From positions 1 through 64,000 of the forward strand of contig JACAES010000081.1 in assembly GCA_013388735.1 (NCBI GenBank): 64,000 bases of DNA, given 5' to 3'. The notes under the pieces were generated by a model that saw only the letters and a program-made list of their open reading frames with translations, was not told where the DNA came from and did no database searches. A program made the translations under genes and the position numbers. The DNA is from Chloroflexota bacterium. Its GTDB lineage: Bacteria; Chloroflexota; Anaerolineae; Aggregatilineales; Phototrophicaceae. Shown piece by piece: positions 43,190 to 51,508 of this stretch (position 1 is the stretch's first letter; the number at the start of each line of letters is the position of its first letter).

Positions 43190-44188
43190 TCATGGACTCG
43201 GCTCTAAACAGCTCGGCAGGTCGCCCACCGCGCGCGGCCAGCCGCGCCCGTAAAAAGCCAGATATTCCGACAGGTGCGCCGACCAGTAAGCGTCGTCATG
43301 GTCGCCGACCGGGTTAATCACGTAAGTGTGCGGGATGCCCCGCGCGCTGAGGCGGCTGGAAAAAAGCTCCTGGCTGATGCCCGCGAAATCGCTCGCGCCG
43401 TTGTCCAGGTACATCCGTAAATCGGCTTCTTCTAAAAACGAGGCATTCAGCGCCAGTTCCAGCGGGTTAAAGGCCGCCGGGACGGTACTCAGGTCGTCCG
43501 GGAAAAAGGCGCTGTGTCCGCCAACGATGCCGAAAACGTCCGGGTGGCGCAGCGCGATGCTGTACGCCCAGAAGCCGCCCCGCGAAATGCCGCCGATGGC
43601 GCGGTGTTCCCGGTCATTCCAGGTGCAGAAGTCCCGCTCGATGGCCGGAATCAGTTCATCCAGCACTACCGTTTCAAAGGATGGGTCGGGCGGGAAACTA
43701 TTGTCGTTGCCGATTGACCCCATGTAGGGCATCACCACGATCATCGGCGACAACGCACCCAGCCGGAAACCCTGATCGAGCGTTTCCACCAGGCCGAGTC
43801 CCGGCCAGTGGGTTTCGTTGTTGTCCGCGCCATGCAGCAGAAACACATAGGGATAACGCTTCTGGCTTTCCAGGTAGCAGGGCGGCATGTACACCTGGTA
43901 GCGCAGCGTCGCGCCGGCGGTCGGGCTGCGGAACTGGTCGAATATCTCCACGCGCCCGGAATCGTCGTCACACGGGAAAGGCGTGGCCGTCGGGGTGCGA
44001 ACCGGCGTCAGCGTCGGAATCGGCGTGCGGGTAGGCGGCGGCGTGGGCGTGGCCGGCGGCGTGGCGCTGGGAATGGGCGTGACGATGATAACCTGCGGCG
44101 TGGCCTGAGGCGCCAGCGGATCGCAGGCCGCCGCCAGCAAAACCAGCGCGGCAAAAACCAGATAGATTAAAAATGAGATGTGTCGCAT
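43190..44188 (-). CDS. Lipoprotein esterase of the Fes/EsteraseD type
   Basis: ATG 44188 opens a lipoprotein signal (MRHISFLIYLVFAALVLLAAACD, lipobox AAAC). A long Thr/Pro linker follows (ATPPATPTPPPTRTPIPT). The alpha/beta hydrolase domain (about 90-332) has LLHGADNNETHWPGLGL, nucleophile Ser in GGISRGGFWA, candidate Asp in LDNGASDFAG and His in VGDHDDAYW. It resembles enterochelin-esterase-like and antigen-85-like esterases. It is exported and lipid-anchored; substrate is unknown (siderophore, wall ester or polymer). It follows the cyanophycinase-like gene by 25 bp on the same strand and converges with the TPR pair, leaving 8 bp between stops. Confidence 0.87.
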   Translation of the reverse strand: MRHISFLIYLVFAALVLLAAACDPLAPQATPQVIIVTPIPSATPPATPTPPPTRTPIPTLTPVRTPTATPFPCDDDSGRVEIFDQFRSPTAGATLRYQVYMPPCYLESQKRYPYVFLLHGADNNETHWPGLGLVETLDQGFRLGALSPMIVVMPYMGSIGNDNSFPPDPSFETVVLDELIPAIERDFCTWNDREHRAIGGISRGGFWAYSIALRHPDVFGIVGGHSAFFPDDLSTVPAAFNPLELALNASFLEEADLRMYLDNGASDFAGISQELFSSRLSARGIPHTYVINPVGDHDDAYWSAHLSEYLAFYGRGWPRAVGDLPSCLEPSP

Positions 44189-44213
44189 AGTTGGCGATTG
44201 TAACACTTTCCGG

Positions 44214-46001
44214 TCACGCATCCTGCACGAGAGTCCCCGGCGCGAATACATCCAGCCACCCGTTGGCGATCACCAGACCACCGTTTGTCCCCAGCGCCAG
44301 CGCCGCGCCGCGCAGATCGAGCGCGATCAGGCTGTTGGTGCCGGTCACGCGCGCGCCGGCGGCGGTGATTTCTAGCGCCGCGCCATCGTTGAGGCCGAAC
44401 GCCAGCCGGTCAGGATGGGCGTAAGCCAGCGCGACCAGCCGCCCCCAACGGTTGTCGGCCATCAGACGCGGCGTGAAGGTGGCCTCCAGCAGCCCCAATC
44501 CGGGGCGAACCGTCGTGCCGCCTTGAATCAGACTGCCCTGGACGGCAGCCTCACGTTCGGCGGCTTCATCGGGCGTGGGCGGGTGCGCGGCGTAAAAAGC
44601 GCCCGCGACAGCAGCGGCAGCATCGTCCAGCGCCAGCGGTTTGCCGGCGCGCCAGGTTTCGTTTATCCGCGCCAGGGTCGAAACCTCGATCAGGCTGGCA
44701 TCTTCGCCCGTCATCAGCAGCGCCGTATAGGGACTCAGATCAAGGCCGGCGAAGGTTTCCGGGTCGGCCAGCGGGAAAACGAAATCCGCGCTGATAGCTT
44801 CACCCAGTTGGGCGCTGATGCGTTCGCCCAGGCCATCATCCGGCGGCGCAAGGACGATCACCAGGATTTTACCGCCGCCCGCCCATTCCAGCAGCCGCGC
44901 CCAAACGGGATGGTCGAGCGGCAGGGCGGGCAGGCCGCCGGTCAGCAGCAGTGGGCCGGCCCCGTCCGGCAGCGCCAGCGCCGAAAAATCCCGTTCGGCG
45001 CTGTCCGGCGGCGCGGCCAGGGAAAACCGCCGCGTGTCCAGGTCGTAGGAAAAATCGCCCGGCGCAAGCGTATGGAACAGCACGTTTCGCATGTCCAGCA
45101 GGCCGCCGGGGTAAGCGGCCTTTTCCGCCGCGCCGAAGGTTTCGGCGTCGAAGACAGCGGCGGTGTACAGGCCGAACACCCCTTCAAGCCGCGTGCCGCC
45201 GCGCACCTGCACCGCCGTATACCCATCCACGCCGAGACCCACATGCGGCACGCCCGGCTGCGCCAGCGCGTTCAGCAGCCGCCCGGCGCGCGCCCGTTCC
45301 CAGAAGTGCTGTTCCAGGATGGCGCGCGTCACGCCGAACGACAGCCCGCGCCGGATCGAATCGTTCCACAGCAGCACCGCGCCTTCATTAAGCGCATTGG
45401 CCGGGCCGTTTTCGTCACCGGCGTATCCGGCGATCATCGCCCGCGACTGCACGGCCAACCCGGCGCTCGTGCCGGCGATCACCGCGCCGCGCGCGTAAGC
45501 CGCCGCCAGCGCCGTTTCCAGCGGCGTATCCATCAAAACCTGCATGGCGATGCTCTGGTCGCCGCCCAGCACAAATACGCCGTCCGGCGCGTCAAAAAAA
45601 GCCAGGTTGGCCGGGTTTTCGGCGTCGGCGCGGGTGAACACCGGCGCCAGCCGCACACGGCAGGCACGCCCCGCCGGGACGCGGCGCGTGCAGGCTTCCT
45701 CAAGCTGGGCGCGGCGGTGTTCGGCGTCCTGCATATTCAGGCCGCGTTCGTCGTCGCCGATGCGTTCGGCGCTGGACGAATAAGCCGGCGGCAGGACGGT
45801 GATATTGACGGTATCCCCGCCGGCGCGCGCGAACACCGCCGCCAGGAAGCCATCATACGTGTCGGTGTAGCCGCCGCCGATGGCGATCAGCAGCGGTTCG
45901 GGCGGCTGCGCTGTCATCATTGAACCATCCAGAAAGATGAAAACCAGGGCGGCACACAGCCCCAGAACGAAAAGACGCGACCGGCGGAGGCTGGGTTTCA
46001 T
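44214..46001 (-). CDS. Secreted cyanophycinase-like S51 peptidase, duplicated
   Basis: The 595-residue protein has a signal peptide (about 1-32). The first half is a peptidase S51/cyanophycinase domain: IAIGGGYTDTYDGFLAAVF, VFVLGGDQS, nucleophile Ser in VIAGTSAGLAV (about residue 179), and SFGVTRAILEQHFWERARAGRLLNAL with GLGVDGYTAVQV. The second half repeats the fold (LLLTGG, ALLMTGEDASLIE, GLGLLEATFTPRLMADNRWGRLVALA, AFGLNDGAALEI), but its nucleophile position reads PLALDDAAAAVAG without GTSAG, so it is a dead copy. The active half would cut beta-Asp-Arg cyanophycin or other peptides outside the cell. Confidence 0.86.
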   Translation of the reverse strand: MKPSLRRSRLFVLGLCAALVFIFLDGSMMTAQPPEPLLIAIGGGYTDTYDGFLAAVFARAGGDTVNITVLPPAYSSSAERIGDDERGLNMQDAEHRRAQLEEACTRRVPAGRACRVRLAPVFTRADAENPANLAFFDAPDGVFVLGGDQSIAMQVLMDTPLETALAAAYARGAVIAGTSAGLAVQSRAMIAGYAGDENGPANALNEGAVLLWNDSIRRGLSFGVTRAILEQHFWERARAGRLLNALAQPGVPHVGLGVDGYTAVQVRGGTRLEGVFGLYTAAVFDAETFGAAEKAAYPGGLLDMRNVLFHTLAPGDFSYDLDTRRFSLAAPPDSAERDFSALALPDGAGPLLLTGGLPALPLDHPVWARLLEWAGGGKILVIVLAPPDDGLGERISAQLGEAISADFVFPLADPETFAGLDLSPYTALLMTGEDASLIEVSTLARINETWRAGKPLALDDAAAAVAGAFYAAHPPTPDEAAEREAAVQGSLIQGGTTVRPGLGLLEATFTPRLMADNRWGRLVALAYAHPDRLAFGLNDGAALEITAAGARVTGTNSLIALDLRGAALALGTNGGLVIANGWLDVFAPGTLVQDA

Positions 46002-46009
46002 ACGAATTG

Positions 46010-47599
46010 TCAGGTGTTCGGCAGTTTTTTGAAGGTGTTTTGAATCATCTTCACCAGCAGATCAATGGTGGCTTCAATAAATACATTTCGAACATCCATG
46101 ATATGAACCCCGTCGCTGTCGAGCAGTCTGGTGATCGCGTCATCCGAGCCAACATAAGGATCGCTAAAATAACTCTCCTGGAAAACCGGAATCATGGGTT
46201 TGCCGGTGGTATAAGCGTGTTCAACTTCCTGGCAGACATACGGTGAGGTCAAGGTTTCGTCAGACAGCAGACAGATAAACACATCGCAGTCCTGAATAGC
46301 CTTGAACAACCGATCGGCGAATGGCCCGGCCTGCTCGACGCGGCGTACATCTACAAAAACCTCAATCTGATAACGTTCCAATTCTTTCGCCAGCAGCGTC
46401 GCCAGCATGGCGCTGCCGCTCCGGCGGTAGCTGATGAACACTTTCGGGCTGCGCGGTTTTGAGCGAGGCGGCTGGGCGGTAGGCGATTGAGCTATTTCGA
46501 TCTGCGTGTCCTGCTCGGCAAAAACGGCCTGTTTGCGAATGTAAGCCAGCAGCAGCGGGATCTGACGCAGAACTGTCACTTTAGCCGTTAATCCATGTGT
46601 GCCGGGTTCAAGTGCCTGGCCTTCCGCCAACTGACGCAAAGCCATCTGCTCGGCCAATGTCAGGCTGTCCAGGATGGTATGGCACTCGATCAGGACGCCA
46701 CGTTCCTGGAGCATGTACTCCACAAACGCTTCAATCGAGAGGTTCAAAGGTGCGTTCCCAGCCACCGGCAAAGACCGCCGCAGCAGCCCGGCATGTCCCC
46801 CGGTGATCTCGTGCAGCCGCGCCCGTGTTTGGAGATCGAGCTTGAACCTCCAGCGTTGTTCCTCACGGTTCAAAAGCGTCTCCACGCTGGCTGCATCCAG
46901 ATTACCGAGATACCGGGTGAAGCCATAAAAAAGCTCAACGAAGGATTCCATCATCTCTTTGTCTTTGAAGTCGGTCATCCACTTCACAACCAGTTCATCA
47001 AGCGGCTGGCTGCTGGCAGTGATAAACATAATCCGGCGCGCAAACTGGTCGCGCAAACCCCGCAGCGATTGGAAAAAATGGGCCGGAATCGTGAGGAAGC
47101 CTTCAAAATCATCCAGCACAAACACTACTCGCAGACGCGAGTCAAGCGTCATGACCTGAAAAACTGCGGTTTCCAGCAGCCGGACGCCTACCACGCTCAA
47201 AAGCGACTGCCGGTCGAAAAGCGACTGATAGCTGTGATAGACGGCTTGTACGACCTTTTCGACGCCGGGCAGCCGGTTCTCATCCAATCCTTGTAACATG
47301 CGGAGCAGCCGGGACAGAATAATTTCGTAGCCGTGCCAGGCGTCGCCGACCTCCGCGTGTAGCGCTGCGGGCGGGTTGACCAGATCGCGTGGGTTGACTA
47401 TAACGAAAAGATTATAATCGGAGTCCTGACTGCCAAGATAATAATGCTTAACATCCGGTTGAGTCAGAAAGCGCAGAAAACTGGATTTACCCACGCCGCC
47501 CAACCCTACCAGCGAACAAGAGTTGCCCGCCGCAAGCAGCGCATAGATATATTCAGCATCCTGCCGTCGGTAGCTAACTGGGAAAGCAGATGAGAACAT
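46010..47599 (-). CDS. P-loop ATPase with C-terminal TIR domain
   Basis: ATG 47599 starts MFSSAFPVSYRRQDAEYIYALL; the upstream in-frame extension overlaps the V4R gene and is rejected. The 529-residue protein has Walker A GLGGVGKSS (32-40), Walker B VVFVLDDFEGF (about 165-175), IMFITASSQP and a helical/winged-helix stretch (LHEITGGHAGLLRRSL), typical of AAA/STAND NTPases. Residues about 385-529 are a TIR domain (KVFISYRRSGSAMLATLLAKEL, VFICLLSDETLTSPYVCQEV). At the catalytic position it has GPFADRLFKAI, with no Glu, so NADase activity is uncertain. It begins 5 bp after the tandem V4R-like gene, probably an operon in which the V4R protein senses and this protein responds. Confidence 0.85.
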   Translation of the reverse strand: MFSSAFPVSYRRQDAEYIYALLAAGNSCSLVGLGGVGKSSFLRFLTQPDVKHYYLGSQDSDYNLFVIVNPRDLVNPPAALHAEVGDAWHGYEIILSRLLRMLQGLDENRLPGVEKVVQAVYHSYQSLFDRQSLLSVVGVRLLETAVFQVMTLDSRLRVVFVLDDFEGFLTIPAHFFQSLRGLRDQFARRIMFITASSQPLDELVVKWMTDFKDKEMMESFVELFYGFTRYLGNLDAASVETLLNREEQRWRFKLDLQTRARLHEITGGHAGLLRRSLPVAGNAPLNLSIEAFVEYMLQERGVLIECHTILDSLTLAEQMALRQLAEGQALEPGTHGLTAKVTVLRQIPLLLAYIRKQAVFAEQDTQIEIAQSPTAQPPRSKPRSPKVFISYRRSGSAMLATLLAKELERYQIEVFVDVRRVEQAGPFADRLFKAIQDCDVFICLLSDETLTSPYVCQEVEHAYTTGKPMIPVFQESYFSDPYVGSDDAITRLLDSDGVHIMDVRNVFIEATIDLLVKMIQNTFKKLPNT

Positions 47600-47604
47600 G
47601 GGGT

Positions 47605-48999
47605 TTACCCTTCCGGCGATTTGCGGACTTCCCAGACACCGGCGGGATCGCCTTTGGCGCGGCAGGCGGTTTCCTTGACGGCATAACGTTCGTCCATCAG
47701 CCAACGGATGCTTTCCTCCAGCGCACCTTCCAGAAAGCCGCCCAGGCAGCCGCCGGCCTGTTTGCCGGCGCACATCGGGCAGGTTTCGATCACTATTGCC
47801 AGGCAGTCGCCCCGGTCTTCCACATGGCCGCGCCACTGCTGGCCGACGGCCTCGTTCATCTGGCGGTAGCCTGCGTTCATCATGTCCAACCCCAGCTTCA
47901 GCAGGTCGGCGGGCGGCAGCGTTAACGAGCCGATTATCTGCGAGAGATTAAAGGTCTCGAACTGCTGGCGGCGCGCCTGCTGGGCAGATACCCGGCCCAC
48001 ATGCCGTGTCAGGCTTTCCGCTCCGCGCCCGAAGAAGTTAATGAGCGCGGCGTTAAAACGGGCATAATCGCCAAACGTGAGCTGGCTTTCCACTGCCACC
48101 GCCCGCGAGGGTGGATGTTCAATCAGGCGTTCCAGCCCGGCCTGACGCAGAATGATCGCCAGGCTGGCCGCGCCGATGACCGCTTCCACCGCATCCAGCG
48201 CCCAGCGCAGATAAGCGTCCACCAGGTTTAAACCCATCATGGGGTCAAGTTCCGGGCGGTCGGTGATCTGAATTTCGCCGGGCAGGGGCGTTTCCGCCCC
48301 CGCGACATAAGGGGCGCTGCGACCGGCGGTTTCGTCTCCGGGCCGCTTGGATACCAACCAGACGCCCGCCGGGTCGCCTTTGGCACGGCACGCCACTTCG
48401 ACCACATCAAAAAACGCGCCCAACGTCTGCCGCGCGGCTTCTTCCAGCATCCCTTCAAACAGCCAGCCGATGCAGCCGTCGGCGCGCAGCCCCGAACACA
48501 GGCTGCACGTCTCGGCGATGACCGCCCAGTGTTCGCCCTGGTCTTCAATCCGCATCTGGAATTCCTGGCCCCGGCGGCTGAGCATGGTGCGCAGGCCGGC
48601 CACGATGGCCGACAGCCCCAGTTTGACGCGCAGATCGTCGTTCAGGTCTTTAGCTGCATCCACAATAGCCATGTTGTAAATGCTACGCTGATAGTCAAGA
48701 GCGCGATGGACGCTGAAGTGGCCGATTTTTTCCACCAGGTTTTTACCGGCCAGCCCGTAGATGCTGACCAGCGCGGCGCTAAAAGCGGCGTACTGGCCGA
48801 AAGTGACTTCGCCGCTGATGCTCAGGTCGCCTGCCGGGTAATTGTTAATGAAATGTTCCAACCCGGCGCGGCGCAAAACCGCCGCTAACTGTTCATCACC
48901 GATCTGCTCGCGGGCGGCTTCCAGCGCCCAGCGCATGTAACCATCCACCATCCAGAAATCGGCGATGGGATCATGTTCAGATTTTGGGTTGATATGCAT
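47605..48999 (-). CDS. Tandem V4R-like two-domain protein
   Basis: The 464-residue protein is an internal duplication (about 1-225 and 240-464). Each half has an N-terminal helical part (DGYMRWALEAAREQIG / DAYLRWALDAVEAVIG, VTFGQYAAFSAAL / LTFGDYARFNAAL) and a C-terminal V4R-like module with cysteines: ETCSLCSGLRADGCIGWLFEGMLEEA and ETCPMCAGKQAGGCLGGFLEGALEES, then ACRAKGDPAGVW in both. V4R domains bind small hydrophobic ligands or metals in regulators and receptors; the second-cysteine position of the usual CxxxxxC end is replaced by GVW. It lies 5 bp upstream of the ATPase-TIR gene. The cysteines could hold zinc or heme; function unknown. Confidence 0.75.
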   Translation of the reverse strand: MHINPKSEHDPIADFWMVDGYMRWALEAAREQIGDEQLAAVLRRAGLEHFINNYPAGDLSISGEVTFGQYAAFSAALVSIYGLAGKNLVEKIGHFSVHRALDYQRSIYNMAIVDAAKDLNDDLRVKLGLSAIVAGLRTMLSRRGQEFQMRIEDQGEHWAVIAETCSLCSGLRADGCIGWLFEGMLEEAARQTLGAFFDVVEVACRAKGDPAGVWLVSKRPGDETAGRSAPYVAGAETPLPGEIQITDRPELDPMMGLNLVDAYLRWALDAVEAVIGAASLAIILRQAGLERLIEHPPSRAVAVESQLTFGDYARFNAALINFFGRGAESLTRHVGRVSAQQARRQQFETFNLSQIIGSLTLPPADLLKLGLDMMNAGYRQMNEAVGQQWRGHVEDRGDCLAIVIETCPMCAGKQAGGCLGGFLEGALEESIRWLMDERYAVKETACRAKGDPAGVWEVRKSPEG

Positions 49000-49071
49000 G
49001 ATGGCAGCCGCGCCGGCCTCCGTTTTTAACGGGCATTATAGCTGCCGGCACGCCCCGGCACAAACGGCGCG

Positions 49072-49383
49072 TTAGGAGGTTTGCAGCGCGGCCTCGACGC
49101 TGTTTTTAACGGCGATGGCGTTGTGATGCTGGTCGCACTTAAACTCGAAGATGACCGTTTCCTGATGCGCCCCGGCCAGGGTAAACCGCAGTTCGCCATG
49201 GTCGCTGAACCGACATTCAAAAAGCTGCACATTCACAATGGCCGTGAAGGGCAGCACGCGGTCGCTGGAGAACGCTCTCGAATACAGGCTTTTACGGTGG
49301 ATGACTACCCGGTCGGGATAGAGTTCGAGGACGTTGTGGACGCCGGGCAGGGTAATGGTGGGATTGTTTTGAACCGCTGCCAT
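49072..49383 (-). CDS. Small PH-like domain protein, unknown function
   Basis: ATG 49383 (MAAVQNNPTITLPGVHNVLEL) follows GGGAGG; a longer in-frame opening contains a hydrophobic stretch but no family signal. The 103 residues look beta-rich: VLELYPDRVVIHRKS, DRVLPFTAIVNVQLFEC, LRFTLAGAHQETVIFEF, ending in a helix (AIAVKNSVEAALQ). That order of strands plus a C-terminal helix matches bacterial PH or bPH-type domains. Function unknown. It is upstream of, and co-directional with, the V4R and ATPase-TIR genes (72 bp gap) and may belong to that operon. Confidence 0.65.
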   Translation of the reverse strand: MAAVQNNPTITLPGVHNVLELYPDRVVIHRKSLYSRAFSSDRVLPFTAIVNVQLFECRFSDHGELRFTLAGAHQETVIFEFKCDQHHNAIAVKNSVEAALQTS

Positions 49384-49531
49384 CGCTGCCTCCCATAAAT
49401 AAAATACACATTCCGCTACTGCTATTATAACGGTTAAAACGGTGGCGGAGTGGTGTTGTTTAGCACCGGCTGGCGCAACAAATGTCACAAACCGGCAACA
49501 GGACCATCGTCCCAGGACGCCGGTACTGATC

Positions 49532-49550
49532 TGTGACATTTCATGTCACA
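49532..49550. promoter_or_regulatory. 19-bp palindromic operator candidate, upstream copy
   Basis: TGTGACATTTCATGTCACA is a perfect inverted repeat of TGTGACA with a 5-bp spacer. It lies 58 bp upstream of the -35 hexamer of the YceD/sigma operon and 149 bp from the divergent PH-like gene. A further half-site TGTCACA lies at 49483-49489. The spacing does not match the TGTGA-N6-TCACA of CRP/FNR. Confidence 0.65.
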
Positions 49551-49607
49551 ACCATAAAAAGTAACAAAAATACGGTTTGATTCTGGTTTTAGTACTTGTC
49601 GCATATC

Positions 49608-49637
49608 TTGACACAATTTACAAAAACCCCATATAAT
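49608..49637 (+). promoter_or_regulatory. Near-consensus sigma-70 promoter for yceD-sigA
   Basis: Consensus TTGACA (49608-49613), 18-bp spacer and consensus TATAAT (49632-49637). Transcription would start near 49644, about 55 nt before ATG 49698. This is the best-matching promoter in the window. Confidence 0.82.
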
Positions 49638-49697
49638 GCGAACATACCTTAGAATAAATGTTACGGCCAACGGCAGAAAGGCGCGAGACAACTTATT

Positions 49698-50204
49698 ATG
49701 AGTTATGTCAGCAACCGCGTCCTTAAAATCAATGTTGGCTTCCTCCTAGCAGATGGCCCTGGACACCTTCATACCACCCGCTTTGATGTGCCTGAAGTCA
49801 AAGTCGCTGAAGACCTGATCTTGAACTACGTGCGCGGGCCGCTGCGGCTCAGCCGTACCAAAGAAGGCATTCTCGTTCAGGGGCAGTTAGAAGTTGGTAT
49901 AAACGGTGAGTGCTACCGCTGCCTCGATGCCGTGACACAAAATGTCACAGTTGACCTGGAAGAACTGTTCACCTACCCTTTGCCGCACAGTTCCGAGTTC
50001 AGTGTCAACGACACGGCTATCCTTGACCTGGGGCCGCTGCTGCGGGCCGAAGTCCTGCTCTCCACTGCTCGCGGTCTGCTCTGTCGCCCGGACTGCCAGG
50101 GACTCTGCCCGGACTGCGGGGCCAATCTCAATCATACCACCTGTACATGCAGGCCGGAGGCGACTGACCCGCGTCTGGCGCAGCTCAAGGATTTCGTCAA
50201 GTAA
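49698..50204 (+). CDS. YceD/DUF177 family protein
   Basis: The 168-residue protein belongs to the YceD family, whose members act in 23S rRNA/ribosomal protein L32 metabolism. The usual core is present: [30 protein letters not shown] with the first Cxx[51 protein letters not shown] with the second cysteine cluster, ending [12 protein letters not shown]. In most bacteria rpmF (L32) follows directly; here the next gene, 34 bp on, is a sigma factor. Probably cytosolic, zinc-binding and co-transcribed with that sigma gene from the strong promoter at 49608. Confidence 0.92.
   Translation: MSYVSNRVLKINVGFLLADGPGHLHTTRFDVPEVKVAEDLILNYVRGPLRLSRTKEGILVQGQLEVGINGECYRCLDAVTQNVTVDLEELFTYPLPHSSEFSVNDTAILDLGPLLRAEVLLSTARGLLCRPDCQGLCPDCGANLNHTTCTCRPEATDPRLAQLKDFVK
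49931..49949. promoter_or_regulatory. 19-bp palindromic operator candidate, copy inside the yceD gene
   Basis: CGTGACACAAAATGTCACA repeats the GTGACA-N5-TGTCAC arrangement of the site at 49532-49550, with only the outermost left base different. Its centre is about 399 bp downstream of that site, inside yceD coding DNA. A dimeric or tetrameric regulator could bind both and loop the promoter. Confidence 0.5.
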
Positions 50205-50238
50205 CCTGTTTCGGGCGCGAAATACGGGGGATTTTACT

Positions 50239-51348
50239 ATGATAGATTACGGCAATGATTACGAAACTGGCCTGGATGTTACGCCGGAGGCCGACTTTTT
50301 TGCCGATGAGATAGCGGACGTCGAGCCTTTTGACGAACTGGCTTTCACCGGGGATGAACCCGATGACTTCATGGACGAGGACTTCGACGACGACGCAGGT
50401 TACGACGACGAGGAACTGGACGAGGATTATGATCTGAACAGCCTGTCGTCCAACGATACGGTTGGCCTGTATCTGAAGGAAATGGCGCGCGTGCCGCTGC
50501 TTTCGACCGAGGAAGAAATCGCGCTGGCGATGCGCCTGGAAATCGGCCAGGAATGCGAACAGAAGCTGCTGGGCGACCCCCACAGCGCGCATGCGCTGGA
50601 ATGGCGGCTGCAAGTCGAAGATGCCATGAACGCCCGCGACCACCTGATTAAAGCCAATACACGGCTGGTTGTTTCCATCGCCAAAAAATACATGTGCCGG
50701 GGCGTGCCGTTTCTCGATCTGATCCAGGAAGGCAACCTGGGACTGATGAAGGCAGTCGAGAAATTCGACTACCGGCGCGGCTACCGCTTCAGCACTTACG
50801 CGACCTGGTGGATTCGCCAGACCATCACCCGCGCCATCGCCGACCAGGGGCGCACCATCCGCGTGCCGGTGCATATGAGCGACCGTATCCGCCGCCTGTA
50901 CCGGGTGGCGCGTCAGCTTGAGCAGGAGTACGGCCGCAAGCCGACTGCCGAGGAAATCGCCGAGGAGATGCAGATTGAGCCGCGTAAAGTCCAGTGGATG
51001 CTGCGTGTCTCGTGGCAGCCGTTGAGCCTGGAACACCCGGTCGGCGACGACGAAGACAGCGAACTGGGCAACTTCATCGAAAACGATACCATGCTTACCC
51101 CGGCGCAGTCTGCCTACGACAACCTGCTGCGGGAAAAAATCGAGCAGGTCTTGGCGACGCTCACCCCGCGTGAGGCGCGCATTCTGCGGCTGCGCTTCGG
51201 CCTGCAAAACGGGCGCTGCTACACGCTGGAAGAAGTCGGCCAGAAGTTCGGCCTGACGCGCGAACGCATCCGGCAGATCGAAGGCCGGGCGCTGCGCCGC
51301 CTGCGCCACCCCCGCCGCGCTCGTCAGCTTCGGGATTATCTGAGCTGA
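50239..51348 (+). CDS. Primary-type RNA polymerase sigma-70 factor
   Basis: ATG 50239 ([14 protein letters not shown]) is chosen. An open frame 99 codons longer overlaps the yceD gene and lacks family sequence. The 369-residue protein has an acidic N-terminus ([20 protein letters not shown]), then region 1.2 ([30 protein letters not shown]), region 2 ([38 protein letters not shown]), regions 3 ([32 protein letters not shown]) and 4 ([48 protein letters not shown]). The RpoD-box [11 protein letters not shown] is intact. The lack of the long non-conserved region and the acidic start suggest a principal-type or close paralogue sigma; Chloroflexota may encode several. Confidence 0.92.
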   Translation: MIDYGNDYETGLDVTPEADFFADEIADVEPFDELAFTGDEPDDFMDEDFDDDAGYDDEELDEDYDLNSLSSNDTVGLYLKEMARVPLLSTEEEIALAMRLEIGQECEQKLLGDPHSAHALEWRLQVEDAMNARDHLIKANTRLVVSIAKKYMCRGVPFLDLIQEGNLGLMKAVEKFDYRRGYRFSTYATWWIRQTITRAIADQGRTIRVPVHMSDRIRRLYRVARQLEQEYGRKPTAEEIAEEMQIEPRKVQWMLRVSWQPLSLEHPVGDDEDSELGNFIENDTMLTPAQSAYDNLLREKIEQVLATLTPREARILRLRFGLQNGRCYTLEEVGQKFGLTRERIRQIEGRALRRLRHPRRARQLRDYLS

Positions 51349-51385
51349 ACGCCGTTCTTCTGATACACAACTGTACACAAAAATG

Positions 51386-51411
51386 AACGCCGCCCACCAG
51401 CGGCGTTTTTC
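51386..51411 (+). terminator. Rho-independent terminator of the yceD-sigma operon
   Basis: Stem ACGCCGC (51387-51393)/GCGGCGT (51400-51406), loop CCACCA, followed by TTTTTC. It ends 63 bp after the sigma stop codon. Confidence 0.85.
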
Positions 51412-51508
51412 GTTCCTGGGCGCAGATCAAACGGCGGGGCGAACCACGCGGCTCGCCCCATTATATTATAACGAAGCTTCGGAAGGCTCAACCGAACGCG
51501 CCGGCCAG

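Noticed and set aside
49532-49550. CRP/FNR binding site
   Set aside because: The half-sites TGTGA and TCACA are right, but the spacing is 9 bp, not 6, so it is reported as an unassigned operator.
49942-50238. N-terminal extension of the sigma factor frame
   Set aside because: It overlaps the yceD gene out of frame and lacks sigma-family sequence; ATG 50239 begins a normal acidic sigma N-terminus.
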